A DNA stretch of 5,404 nucleotides from Clostridiales bacterium (GTDB taxonomy: Bacteria > Bacillota > Clostridia > Lachnospirales > WRAX01): contig JAISVU010000052.1 in NCBI GenBank assembly GCA_031271375.1, positions 1-5,404 on the forward strand, read 5' to 3'. Numbering within the stretch: the first letter of the stretch is position 1; the number at the start of each line of letters is the position of its first letter. The position numbers and the translations under genes were made by a program. Positions 1 through 5,404 of this stretch are shown piece by piece. A model generated the notes under the pieces. It searched no databases and was not told where the DNA came from. It saw only the letters and a program-made list of their open reading frames with translations.

Positions 1-23
1 AAAAAACGAATTATACTATGAAA

Positions 24-30
24 AAGGAGA
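24..30 (+). promoter_or_regulatory. Ribosome binding site of the first SLH gene
   Basis: AAGGAGA lies nine bases before the ATG at 40 and directly abuts a TTG at 31 in the same frame. The normal spacing to the ATG, and no spacing to the TTG, decides the start in favour of ATG 40. Confidence 0.8.
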
Positions 31-39
31 TTGAAACCC

Positions 40-1458
40 ATGAAGAACCGTTTTTTTACACTTACGCTGGCGCTTATGATGTGCCTGACATATTTCCCGC
101 TGACCGCTCTGGCGGCATACGAGGCTGAATCGAACAATGACTATAAGACGGCGACCGCGATTAGCTTAAACACACCTATTGACGCAAGCTTCACAAATAC
201 CTACCGTGGAAACGCTTTAGATTACGACTATGACTGGTATCGCATCACGCTCGAACAGTCAGGGTCTTTACAATTGAACTTGAGGCGTTCTTCGCAAAGC
301 ATCCTAATTGTCGAAGTGTATGGAGTAGACACGGCAGGCGCGTTAAATCAGATATATACCCGAACTTTCGACCAGCTGATAAATCCTATTGAGGACTACA
401 CAGTTCGCGACAGCGACATGATTTATATTCCCAAAGGCGATTACTATATACGCCTGTATGCCAACATGAGACAGGAAATAGCCGCCGATTATACTGTATC
501 CGCCTCATATGTTCCCTGCTCCGCCGGAACTACAGAGCTTGAACCGAATAACGAATATAAATCCGCAAGCGTTATTGGAGTCAATACTCCGGTAGAATCA
601 AGCTTTACAAATGTCTATCACGGAAATAGTTTAGATTATGATTATGACTGGTATAAAGTAACCTTGAATAAAACAGGGACGTTGCAGCTCCAAATTAAAA
701 AGCCTCCGTTATCCAACGTGAGATTTGTGATATACGGGACGGACTCAGGCTCGTTGAAAGAACTGTACGCTAATAACTTCGTTGAGAAATACAACTCGGT
801 TGAAGATGCTGTGACTGAGATAAGCGGACGCATGGGAGTCTCCGGCGGGGATTACTATATCCAAGCGTTTTCTAATATGCCGCGCGATATTGTGAGTTCA
901 TACACTATGACCGTAATTACCGATGCGGTTGACGCTCCTTCTTCTTGGGCCGCCTCGCAGGTAAACGCAGCGATCAACGCCGGGCTTGTACCGCAAGGCT
1001 TACAGGCAAAATATACGCAGGCCGCCACCCGAGCCGAGTTTTGCGCGTTAGCCGCCACTCTGTATGAAACCGCAACCGGACAGGAAATCACAGGCCGCAA
1101 GACGTTTACGGACACAAAAGACGTAAACGTAGAAAAACTGGCATCTATTGGCGTAGTAAGCGGTACAAACGCCGAGGGTACTGTCTTTAACCCGGATGCC
1201 CGGCTGACCCGCGAACAGGCGGCGACCATGCTTTCACGTCTGGCAAGCGCCATCGGAAATCCGCTTCCGAAACAAGCCGCAACTTTTGCCGATAACGCCG
1301 CTATTTCGTCATGGGCAAAAGAATCCGTTGGGCAGATGCAATCGGCCGGTATTATGGGCGGTATAGGCAATAACATTTTTTCTCCGCAGGGCGAATATAC
1401 ACGGGAACAAAGCATTGTTACCATCCTCCGGCTTTATGACGTAATTGTTGTATCGTGA
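40..1458 (+). CDS. Secreted PPC-like/SLH-domain surface protein
   Basis: This encodes a predicted cell-surface protein of 472 residues held on the wall by SLH motifs. A Sec signal peptide is clear: Lys/Arg at residues 2-4, a hydrophobic core at about 5-22, and cleavage near LTALA at 21-25. Two tandem beta-rich domains follow, at about 28-158 and 166-293. Both open with an acidic Asn-Asn motif (ESNND at 30-34, EPNNE at 168-172) and both contain DYDYDWY (61-67 and 199-205). They resemble pre-peptidase C-terminal (PPC) domains. Three SLH motifs follow at about 301-346, 356-404 and 416-467, with TRAE at 330-333 and TREQ at 390-393 and 454-457, the loop that in the family binds secondary cell wall polysaccharide. 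No catalytic domain is seen, so a structural, adhesive or carbohydrate-binding role is inferred. The start is set by the ribosome binding site at 24-30. The TGA stop is 101 bp before the next surface-protein gene. SLH assignment is firm, PPC moderate. Confidence 0.9.
   Translation: MKNRFFTLTLALMMCLTYFPLTALAAYEAESNNDYKTATAISLNTPIDASFTNTYRGNALDYDYDWYRITLEQSGSLQLNLRRSSQSILIVEVYGVDTAGALNQIYTRTFDQLINPIEDYTVRDSDMIYIPKGDYYIRLYANMRQEIAADYTVSASYVPCSAGTTELEPNNEYKSASVIGVNTPVESSFTNVYHGNSLDYDYDWYKVTLNKTGTLQLQIKKPPLSNVRFVIYGTDSGSLKELYANNFVEKYNSVEDAVTEISGRMGVSGGDYYIQAFSNMPRDIVSSYTMTVITDAVDAPSSWAASQVNAAINAGLVPQGLQAKYTQAATRAEFCALAATLYETATGQEITGRKTFTDTKDVNVEKLASIGVVSGTNAEGTVFNPDARLTREQAATMLSRLASAIGNPLPKQAATFADNAAISSWAKESVGQMQSAGIMGGIGNNIFSPQGEYTREQSIVTILRLYDVIVVS
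127..654 (+). repeat. In-frame tandem duplication coding for the two PPC-like domains
   Basis: Two coding segments, roughly 127-510 and 541-920, are diverged copies of each other. Anchor motifs are offset by exactly 414 bp (138 codons): GACTGGTAT occurs at 232-240 and 646-654. Similarity is strongest over the first 110 bases or so of each copy and weakens afterwards. Many differences are at third codon positions, indicating an old duplication kept under protein-level selection. The coordinates given span the best-conserved part of both copies. Confidence 0.8.
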
Positions 1459-1479
1459 GTGAGGATGTTTCGCTCATGC

Positions 1480-1508
1480 TTGGCAATTATTAACAAACAT
1501 GCTATATG
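1480..1508 (+). promoter_or_regulatory. Predicted housekeeping-sigma promoter for the SLH lipoprotein gene
   Basis: A -35 box TTGGCA (1480-1485, five of six consensus bases) is followed after 17 bases by a -10 box TATATG (1503-1508, four of six). TGC directly before the -10 box gives an extended -10 element. Transcription would begin near 1515, leaving a leader of about 45 bases before the ATG at 1560. If used, the upstream in-frame ATG at 1506 would not be transcribed. No convincing terminator lies between the two SLH genes, so read-through from the first gene is also possible. Confidence 0.45.
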
Positions 1509-1542
1509 TGTAACATGCGGCAATGCCGTAAATCGCACCTTG

Positions 1543-1549
1543 AAAGGAG
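1543..1549 (+). promoter_or_regulatory. Ribosome binding site of the SLH lipoprotein gene
   Basis: AAAGGAG lies ten bases before the ATG at 1560. This selects that start over the longer in-frame options at 1506 and 1515, which lack a ribosome binding site and would put a polar, Cys- and Arg-containing extension ahead of the signal peptide. Confidence 0.8.
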
Positions 1550-1559
1550 CTTGAACGCT

Positions 1560-2816
1560 ATGAAAAGAAGATTACTCCCGATGTTGCTTTGTTTGACCCT
1601 GTGCGCTGTCTCACTGACCGGATGTGTAGGAACATCCGCTTATGCGCAACTCTCGGAACCCACTCACAATACGCAGGAAGCGTCAACGCCGCCCGCACCA
1701 ACCGCTGAACCTACTCCCGAGGCTACCTCTGAAAAGTCCATGGTTTTTATCGATGTTCCCGCCGACCACTGGGCCTGTGACTCCATTGAATCCGCCTTTG
1801 CTAAGGGGATCATCAATGGTATTGGCGACCAGAAGTTCGGAACAGGACAAACGCTGACCCGCGCACAGACCGCGCAGATTATGTTCAACGCCTACGGAGG
1901 CAGCGGACTGACGGACGAGACGGTCAAGATTGAGGACGCACCGGACGGAGCATGGTACACCGAAGCTGTGACTTGGCTGCTCCAGTATGATTTGGCGGAA
2001 CTGCGCGAGGGTAAGTTCTATCCGGACGAACCCGCGCCGCGCTGGTTTATCGCTGATGTACTGTACAAGCTGGCTGTGTCGCTGGATACGGAACTGCCGA
2101 AAGAAAACGAAGCTGTGGCGTTTCCCGACATGGTTGGGGATTACGCCCCGTACAGCGAGGCCGTAACCGCTCTACAGCAAGCGGGTATCATCTCCGGTTT
2201 CCCGGACGGCACCTATGGCCCGGAGCAGACACTAACGCGCTGCCAGATGACAAAGCTGATTGACCTGTTCACGGAGATTCCCGGTCTCATGCCGGGTACG
2301 AAACTGACTCCGCCCAAACCAGACGCTGCACTGGAACCGGCTCCCTCTCCTGATCCGACACCCGCGCCTGCACCAACGCCAGAGCCGACACCCGAACCCA
2401 CTCCTGATCCGACACCGACACCCACGCCGGAGCCAACGCCGGAACCGACATCCCCAAGCGGCTCTAATGTCTGGTGGAGTGACAGTATCTATCAGGAAAT
2501 CCTCGACTACGCCGCCACAAAGGATGGAGTTGTTACTCACATGGATGAGACATCGGGCAATGTAATCATCTATGTAGCGGCTAAATGGCCGGTTATGAGG
2601 CATTATCGGCTAACATTCAGCAATGAGGGATTTAGCTATACGCTCTTTAGATGGGTACCAAAAGATAATCTGTTCTACGATTTTGGAACAGAAAAAACTT
2701 CTGACCCTGCAATACCTCTGTGGTTGGTAGATTGTACTGATGGCGACTATCACTACTATAAAGATCGTGAACCGTGGGCATCAACCTCTCCCAATGCCAA
2801 GTTCCCTTGGGAATAA
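1560..2816 (+). CDS. SLH-domain lipoprotein with Pro-rich linker and unknown C-terminal domain
   Basis: This encodes a predicted surface protein of 418 residues. The N-terminus has Arg/Lys at 2-4, a hydrophobic core, and the lipobox LTGC at 19-22, so Cys22 would be lipidated. A possible signal peptidase I site, AYA before Gln30, lies just behind it. A short Pro/Thr/Glu spacer leads to three SLH motifs at about 63-110, 124-170 and 188-237. The first and third keep the polysaccharide-binding loop in variant form (LTRAQ at 99-103, LTRCQ at 225-229); in the second it is degenerate (APRWF at 159-163). A linker of Pro-Thr-Pro-Glu/Asp repeats spans about 250-297. The C-terminal domain, 303-418, is rich in Trp, Tyr and Phe and looks like a small globular alpha/beta or beta fold; I do not recognise it. 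The protein probably displays this domain outside the wall, bound to cell wall polysaccharide and possibly tethered to the membrane. An intrinsic terminator follows the TAA stop. Confidence 0.9.
   Translation: MKRRLLPMLLCLTLCAVSLTGCVGTSAYAQLSEPTHNTQEASTPPAPTAEPTPEATSEKSMVFIDVPADHWACDSIESAFAKGIINGIGDQKFGTGQTLTRAQTAQIMFNAYGGSGLTDETVKIEDAPDGAWYTEAVTWLLQYDLAELREGKFYPDEPAPRWFIADVLYKLAVSLDTELPKENEAVAFPDMVGDYAPYSEAVTALQQAGIISGFPDGTYGPEQTLTRCQMTKLIDLFTEIPGLMPGTKLTPPKPDAALEPAPSPDPTPAPAPTPEPTPEPTPDPTPTPTPEPTPEPTSPSGSNVWWSDSIYQEILDYAATKDGVVTHMDETSGNVIIYVAAKWPVMRHYRLTFSNEGFSYTLFRWVPKDNLFYDFGTEKTSDPAIPLWLVDCTDGDYHYYKDREPWASTSPNAKFPWE
2307..2450 (+). repeat. Short tandem repeat encoding the Pro-Thr-Pro-Glu linker
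   Basis: The DNA is built of imperfect 6-12 base units of the CCGACACC/GAGCCAACG type coding for residues about 250-297 of the SLH lipoprotein. Such linkers are extended, flexible wall-spanning segments. The repetitive DNA makes length change by slippage plausible, and unit changes of 6 or 12 bases would keep the frame. Confidence 0.8.
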
Positions 2817-2829
2817 TACGATTATTCCG

Positions 2830-2862
2830 AAAGGCTCCCCCATAAACCGGAGGAGCCTTTTT
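2830..2862 (+). terminator. Intrinsic terminator after the SLH lipoprotein gene
   Basis: AAAGGCTCC (2830-2838) pairs perfectly with GGAGCCTTT (2852-2860) around a 13-base loop, and a run of five Ts ends the element at 2862. It begins 13 bases after the TAA stop. It should end the SLH transcription unit and isolate it from the membrane-protein gene that follows. Confidence 0.92.
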
Positions 2863-2880
2863 CATGTACGAACAAAGCGC

Positions 2881-2909
2881 TTGCATTATAACCGTGGTTT
2901 GGTTAATAT
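2881..2909 (+). promoter_or_regulatory. Possible promoter for the membrane-protein/secreted-protein unit
   Basis: TTGCAT (2881-2886) and TAATAT (2904-2909) are 17 bases apart. The -35 match is poor (three of six) and the -10 moderate (four of six). A promoter is expected in this 53-base gap because an intrinsic terminator lies just upstream. Transcription would start close to 2916, the A of the first ATG, which would give a leaderless or nearly leaderless message. An overlapping alternative -10, TATGAT at 2907-2912, would move the start a few bases downstream. Confidence 0.3.
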
Positions 2910-2944
2910 GATTATATGGGCGATGTTAATAATAATCCAAACCA
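2895..2944. repeat. Inverted repeat flanking the start of the membrane-protein gene
   Basis: TGGTTTGG (2895-2902) and CCAAACCA (2937-2944) are perfect reverse complements 34 bases apart. They flank the proposed -10 box and the ATG at 2916. An inner ATTAT/ATAAT pair (2911-2915 and 2932-2936) could extend the structure beyond a bulge. It could be a DNA operator or, if transcription starts upstream, an RNA hairpin enclosing the start codon. Chance is not excluded for eight-base arms. Confidence 0.4.
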
Positions 2945-3545
2945 AAACAGTGTTCAGTATAATTCTGAAAACATCGGCAAGAAGCCCGAAACAGAGTATT
3001 TTGTAAAAACGCGCCAAAGGTTCAGTTTTCGGCGCGTTTTTGATTCGCTAAACAACACGCCGCTGCTTATGGGTTGGCGTAAGTTCGCTTTATTGGCATT
3101 TATATTGGCGGCGATAGCAGCGGTTGTTGTTATCTTTAGCATCAATTCCGGCAATCAGACTAAACCGCAAGATATTGTCCAAGACTTAAGTTATACAGAA
3201 ACGGCCAACGCCGTATATAAAGAGGCGGTAACGGTAAGTCAAGGCGCTTCTGATACCGCATACTTTGACGCGCTGGCGGTTTTTGATAAAGCCATTGCCG
3301 AGCATGATAGCGCGGACGTAAAAAATGAAATCATCTATATGAAAGCCGAGTTTTATCATATTAACAGCGCTGACGATGACGCCATAGCGTTGCTGCTGGA
3401 GTTAAAGGACAAAGATGGACTTACAGTGACACAGCAGTCAAAGGTTTTCAGCCTGCTAATTTCTGTTTATCAGGCTAACGGCAATACGGAGAGCGCAGAT
3501 AAACTTTTAACCGAGTATAATAATCTTTATCCGGGAGGCCAGTAG
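2916..3545 (+). CDS. Single-pass membrane protein with external TPR-like domain
   Basis: The 209-residue product has three parts. Residues 1-51 are polar and Asn/Gln-rich, ending in the basic stretch KTRQRFSFRR (31-40), which fits a cytoplasmic tail. Residues 57-76 form one hydrophobic helix preceded by Arg-Lys, giving an N-inside, C-outside topology. Residues about 98-206 are helical and resemble two to three tetratricopeptide-type hairpins: an FDKAI segment, then EIIYMKAEFY, then SVYQANGNTESADKLL. TPR domains generally bind other proteins, so a scaffold or assembly role at the outer membrane face is inferred. No specific family is recognised. The ATG at 2916 has no visible ribosome binding site, and a terminator-like hairpin lies within codons 30-42. 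A start at Met52 (3069) would give a plain signal-anchor protein but also lacks a ribosome binding site. The next gene begins immediately after the TAG stop, so the two are almost certainly co-transcribed and translationally coupled. Confidence 0.75.
   Translation: MGDVNNNPNQNSVQYNSENIGKKPETEYFVKTRQRFSFRRVFDSLNNTPLLMGWRKFALLAFILAAIAAVVVIFSINSGNQTKPQDIVQDLSYTETANAVYKEAVTVSQGASDTAYFDALAVFDKAIAEHDSADVKNEIIYMKAEFYHINSADDDAIALLLELKDKDGLTVTQQSKVFSLLISVYQANGNTESADKLLTEYNNLYPGGQ
3005..3041. terminator. Terminator-like hairpin inside the membrane-protein gene
   Basis: AAAAACGCGCC (3005-3015) and GGCGCGTTTTT (3031-3041) are perfect 11-base reverse complements around a 15-base loop. The stem has six G:C pairs and ends in five Ts, the form of an intrinsic terminator. 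Because of the flanking A and T runs it could work in either direction. It overlaps codons 30-42 of the membrane-protein gene. Translating ribosomes would normally mask it; poor translation could cause early termination and shut off the downstream gene too. It could also end a short RNA of about 125 bases starting near 2916. Confidence 0.65.
3533..3538 (+). promoter_or_regulatory. Ribosome binding site of the large secreted protein
   Basis: GGGAGG lies seven bases before the ATG at 3546, inside the last codons of the preceding gene. The strong site supports this start over the in-frame ATG at 3567 and suggests translational coupling. Confidence 0.8.
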
Positions 3546-5404
3546 ATGATAAGCCTTTCTCCAAAGATGAAATTCTCACTGGACGGCATAGGACTAAGCA
3601 TCTTTTTCGCAGCGCTGGCAACTTCCGGAGAGGTGTTCGCGGCAGCCGGTGGCGGCTCTACCATAGGCGGGGGCGGAAGCGGCTGTAACTCCAGCTACTC
3701 TTCAACATGGGACACTTGTTTTGGCGGAAGCTGGCGTTATTTCAGACTGGATACGCCTGTGCCGGTTCGCGCTAATAAACAAATGGAAACAGTAACCTAT
3801 GATATGGGTGCGGATAGGATAGTTATCCCAGATGCTTCATCCAATACACAAGGCGGTACAATCAGCCGTTGTGTCGCGGATCAGTCCACCGGATTTTTCA
3901 GGTTTGGACTCGAAGTTTATGCTCCAAGTTCCAACTCATCTCTTGGTTACCAAGCGGGTCTGATCCAGAAAGGCAGTATCAAGAACGCTTTTGATGGCAG
4001 TGCGCAATATAAGGCTACCGATATTCCGACTGACCCCAGCCAAATGTCGAGTTTTATACAAAATCTGCCTCATGGCGCTACCTTTGACAATAACGCTATG
4101 CACCGCCTATTTAATTTTGTAACGGAAAACGGTCAAAATGACGGTTTCTCTTGGGATGATTCTTCTCTCGCTTGGTTCTGTACCGGTATGCTGGAGCAAG
4201 GCGGCGGTTTTGCTTCACGCTCCAACGTCCGCATCGGCGGCGGTTCCGATTATCAAACAACCGATTGGGTGGATAAATCCACGGCTAATGCCGCCGGTAC
4301 TGCCAAATCCGGCGATGTCGTTGAGATCACTTTCAGTCATGATATGAAATACACGGGCGAGCTTCCCAACACAACCGTCAAGGTAGAAAAAGCGTGGACG
4401 AACACAATGACGCCAACCGGGGCGTCCGTACAGATAATCGCTCCAAACACAGGCAAAAATCCCTTTGTACCTACGAAGAAAGACCAGTCTGAACAGGTAT
4501 GGCAGTCGCATACATATAAGGTTACAATGCCAACTGTCGCGGCTGGCAGCACACAGAAAGTCACTGTCTGCGAACAAATTACATATCAAGACAAGCAGCT
4601 TGAGGGCGGAAAATGGACAGGCGGAGAAAGCTATTCGAAAGCTTGCGCGTCTATTACGGTGTCGGAAAGCACTAAAACCTGCGAGGAACTCGGCACCTGT
4701 CCTCAAGCCTGCCCTCTGCCCAACAGCTCATACAACATAGATTTTGGCGGAACACAGGCGCAATCCGGCGTAGTAAACCTCACCAAAGACGGTACGTGGA
4801 AGACCACGGACGGCAAATCTACCACACCGGCTTTCGTATGGGCGAAGCCGGGCGACAGCATACAGTTCAAGCACACGCTGTGTTTCGGCGCTCAGGCGGT
4901 TCGAGGCAACAATACAGACAACGGTAAAACCACCGTAGCCCGGACGCAGAAGCCGAGTACCGCCAACACCGCCACTATCAAGGCGTTCACCGCTCCAAGC
5001 TCCAGTGGTAATTATCTCTATGGCAAAACTCTGACCGGCACAAACAGCCAGACCTTTAACCTTGCCATAGGCGAGGCGAAGCCCTCGCAGACTTCCGGCG
5101 CCGACAAGTCCGGCGATTACTGGTTTACATATAACTCACCCAGCATTAAAGCCGGAAACAACGCCGGTGATACATATAAATGCTACGCCGCTGACAGAGG
5201 ATTCCCTTCTTTCAAGACCAACGGCTATCAAATCCCAGACTTTATAAGTACCACGATTCCGGCTGACTGCGCCTCCGCCAAGAAGGTTCCGACTAATTCA
5301 GACGCTGGTAAGATAATCGAGCAGGATTTGGAGTGGAACGAGGTTAAATCGTGGCTGACGACCCAATCCAGCGGCAGCGTATCAGGCTGTGGCTGCGGCG
5401 ACAG
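3546..5404 (+). CDS. Large Cys-containing secreted surface protein, 3' end missing
   Basis: The frame is open from ATG 3546 to the window edge, giving 619 residues with no stop. The N-terminus looks like a Sec signal peptide: Lys7 and Lys9, a hydrophobic core at about 15-26, and cleavage near VFA-A at 30-33. A Gly/Ser stretch at 35-46 follows. Residues 47-245 are Ser/Asn/Gly-rich with Trp55, Trp62 and a WFC motif at 210-212. Two diverged beta-rich repeats follow, at about 253-372 and 433-579. Each has an AK-x-GD opening, a central P-x-[VI]-x-AG segment, and an [AD]CAS ending. A Cys cluster between them (Cys379, 385 and 389) may cross-link the linker. There are 14 cysteines in all, consistent with extracellular disulfides. 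No enzymatic motif or known family is recognised; Ig-like adhesive or structural modules are inferred. It follows the TPR-like membrane protein gene with no gap, so the two products probably act together at the surface. Confidence 0.85.
   Translation, partial: MISLSPKMKFSLDGIGLSIFFAALATSGEVFAAAGGGSTIGGGGSGCNSSYSSTWDTCFGGSWRYFRLDTPVPVRANKQMETVTYDMGADRIVIPDASSNTQGGTISRCVADQSTGFFRFGLEVYAPSSNSSLGYQAGLIQKGSIKNAFDGSAQYKATDIPTDPSQMSSFIQNLPHGATFDNNAMHRLFNFVTENGQNDGFSWDDSSLAWFCTGMLEQGGGFASRSNVRIGGGSDYQTTDWVDKSTANAAGTAKSGDVVEITFSHDMKYTGELPNTTVKVEKAWTNTMTPTGASVQIIAPNTGKNPFVPTKKDQSEQVWQSHTYKVTMPTVAAGSTQKVTVCEQITYQDKQLEGGKWTGGESYSKACASITVSESTKTCEELGTCPQACPLPNSSYNIDFGGTQAQSGVVNLTKDGTWKTTDGKSTTPAFVWAKPGDSIQFKHTLCFGAQAVRGNNTDNGKTTVARTQKPSTANTATIKAFTAPSSSGNYLYGKTLTGTNSQTFNLAIGEAKPSQTSGADKSGDYWFTYNSPSIKAGNNAGDTYKCYAADRGFPSFKTNGYQIPDFISTTIPADCASAKKVPTNSDAGKIIEQDLEWNEVKSWLTTQSSGSVSGCGCGD
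4302..5282 (+). repeat. Two diverged repeat units within the secreted protein
   Basis: Unit 1 covers residues about 253-372 (4302-4661) and unit 2 about 433-579 (4842-5282). Matching landmarks are AKSGD (253-257) with AKPGD (433-437), F-x-H at 263-265 with 441-443, PTVAAG (329-334) with PSIKAG (532-537), Cys342 with Cys546, and ACAS (366-369) with DCAS (574-577). The similarity is at protein level only and was aligned by eye. More units may follow beyond the window. Confidence 0.6.

Noticed and set aside
12..17. TATACT as a -10 box for the first gene
   Set aside because: It matches five of six bases, but the RNA would start on the ribosome binding site, and the -35 region lies outside the window, so it cannot be assessed.
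18..128. Small frame from the ATG at 18 overlapping the first gene
   Set aside because: It has no ribosome binding site of its own, its 36 codons are an out-of-frame reading of the signal peptide region, and the AAGGAGA that could serve a start lies inside it.
855..1424. Long minus-strand open frame opposite the first SLH gene
   Set aside because: It lies entirely antisense to a well-supported coding region, has no ribosome binding site, and its protein has no recognisable domain.
1459..1478. Weak hairpin (GTGAG/CTCAT) after the first gene as a terminator
   Set aside because: The stem is only about five pairs including a G-T wobble and no T run follows.
1506..1559. Longer N-terminus of the SLH lipoprotein from ATG 1506 or 1515
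   Set aside because: Neither start has a ribosome binding site, both lie at or upstream of the predicted RNA start, and the extension would bury the signal peptide.
2232..2603. Minus-strand frames rich in Gly/Val or Arg/Cys opposite the Pro-rich linker
   Set aside because: Their composition is the direct complement of the Pro/Thr/Glu repeat and they carry no independent coding evidence.
2875..2882. Palindrome AAGCGCTT upstream of the membrane-protein gene
   Set aside because: It overlaps the weak -35 candidate, but an eight-base palindrome is too short to call an operator without a second copy.
2908..3006. 32-residue hydrophobic small protein just before the hairpin at 3005
   Set aside because: It has no ribosome binding site, and its Ile-rich sequence is what the Asn-rich start of the membrane-protein gene gives when read one base out of frame. 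Its stop next to the hairpin is suggestive but not enough.
4215..4706. Minus-strand open frame of 163 codons opposite the large secreted protein
   Set aside because: The + strand frame is continuous here with conserved repeat landmarks, while the minus product is low-complexity and unsupported by any start signal.

Overview
The window reads as chromosomal sequence from a bacterium with a Gram-positive style envelope, most likely an anaerobic member of the Bacillota (Clostridia). This rests on two secreted proteins carrying S-layer homology (SLH) triplets, strong AGGAG-type ribosome binding sites, a classical intrinsic terminator and moderate base composition. The organism cannot be fixed from sequence alone. 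The last two genes show nothing that forces a Bacillota origin, so another single-membrane lineage (for example Saccharibacteria) is a weaker alternative. Everything recognisable is on the + strand and every gene product is predicted to be exported or membrane-bound; no RNA gene, mobile element or CRISPR array was seen.

Left part (1-2862): two adjacent genes for cell-wall-bound surface proteins. The first (40-1458) has a signal peptide, two tandem PPC-like beta domains and three C-terminal SLH motifs. The second (1560-2816) has a lipoprotein-type signal peptide, three N-terminal SLH motifs, a Pro/Thr/Glu linker and an unrecognised C-terminal domain. They have mirrored architectures: one displays its payload N-terminal to the SLH anchor, the other C-terminal to it. 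A good promoter candidate lies in the 101-bp gap between them, and an intrinsic terminator closes the unit at 2830-2862.

Right part (2863-5404): a second transcription unit of two tightly coupled genes. The first (2916-3545) encodes a single-pass membrane protein with an Asn-rich cytoplasmic tail and an external TPR-like helical domain. The second (3546 to beyond the window) starts on the base after the first gene's stop codon and encodes a large, cysteine-containing secreted protein with two diverged copies of a beta-rich repeat. The pair looks like a membrane-bound helper or anchor with a large surface or secreted structural protein.

The most unusual feature is a perfect 11-bp inverted repeat ending in five Ts at 3005-3041. 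It has the form of an intrinsic terminator but lies inside the coding region of the membrane protein. It suggests transcription-attenuation control of the two-gene unit, a short independent RNA, or a start codon further downstream than the first ATG.
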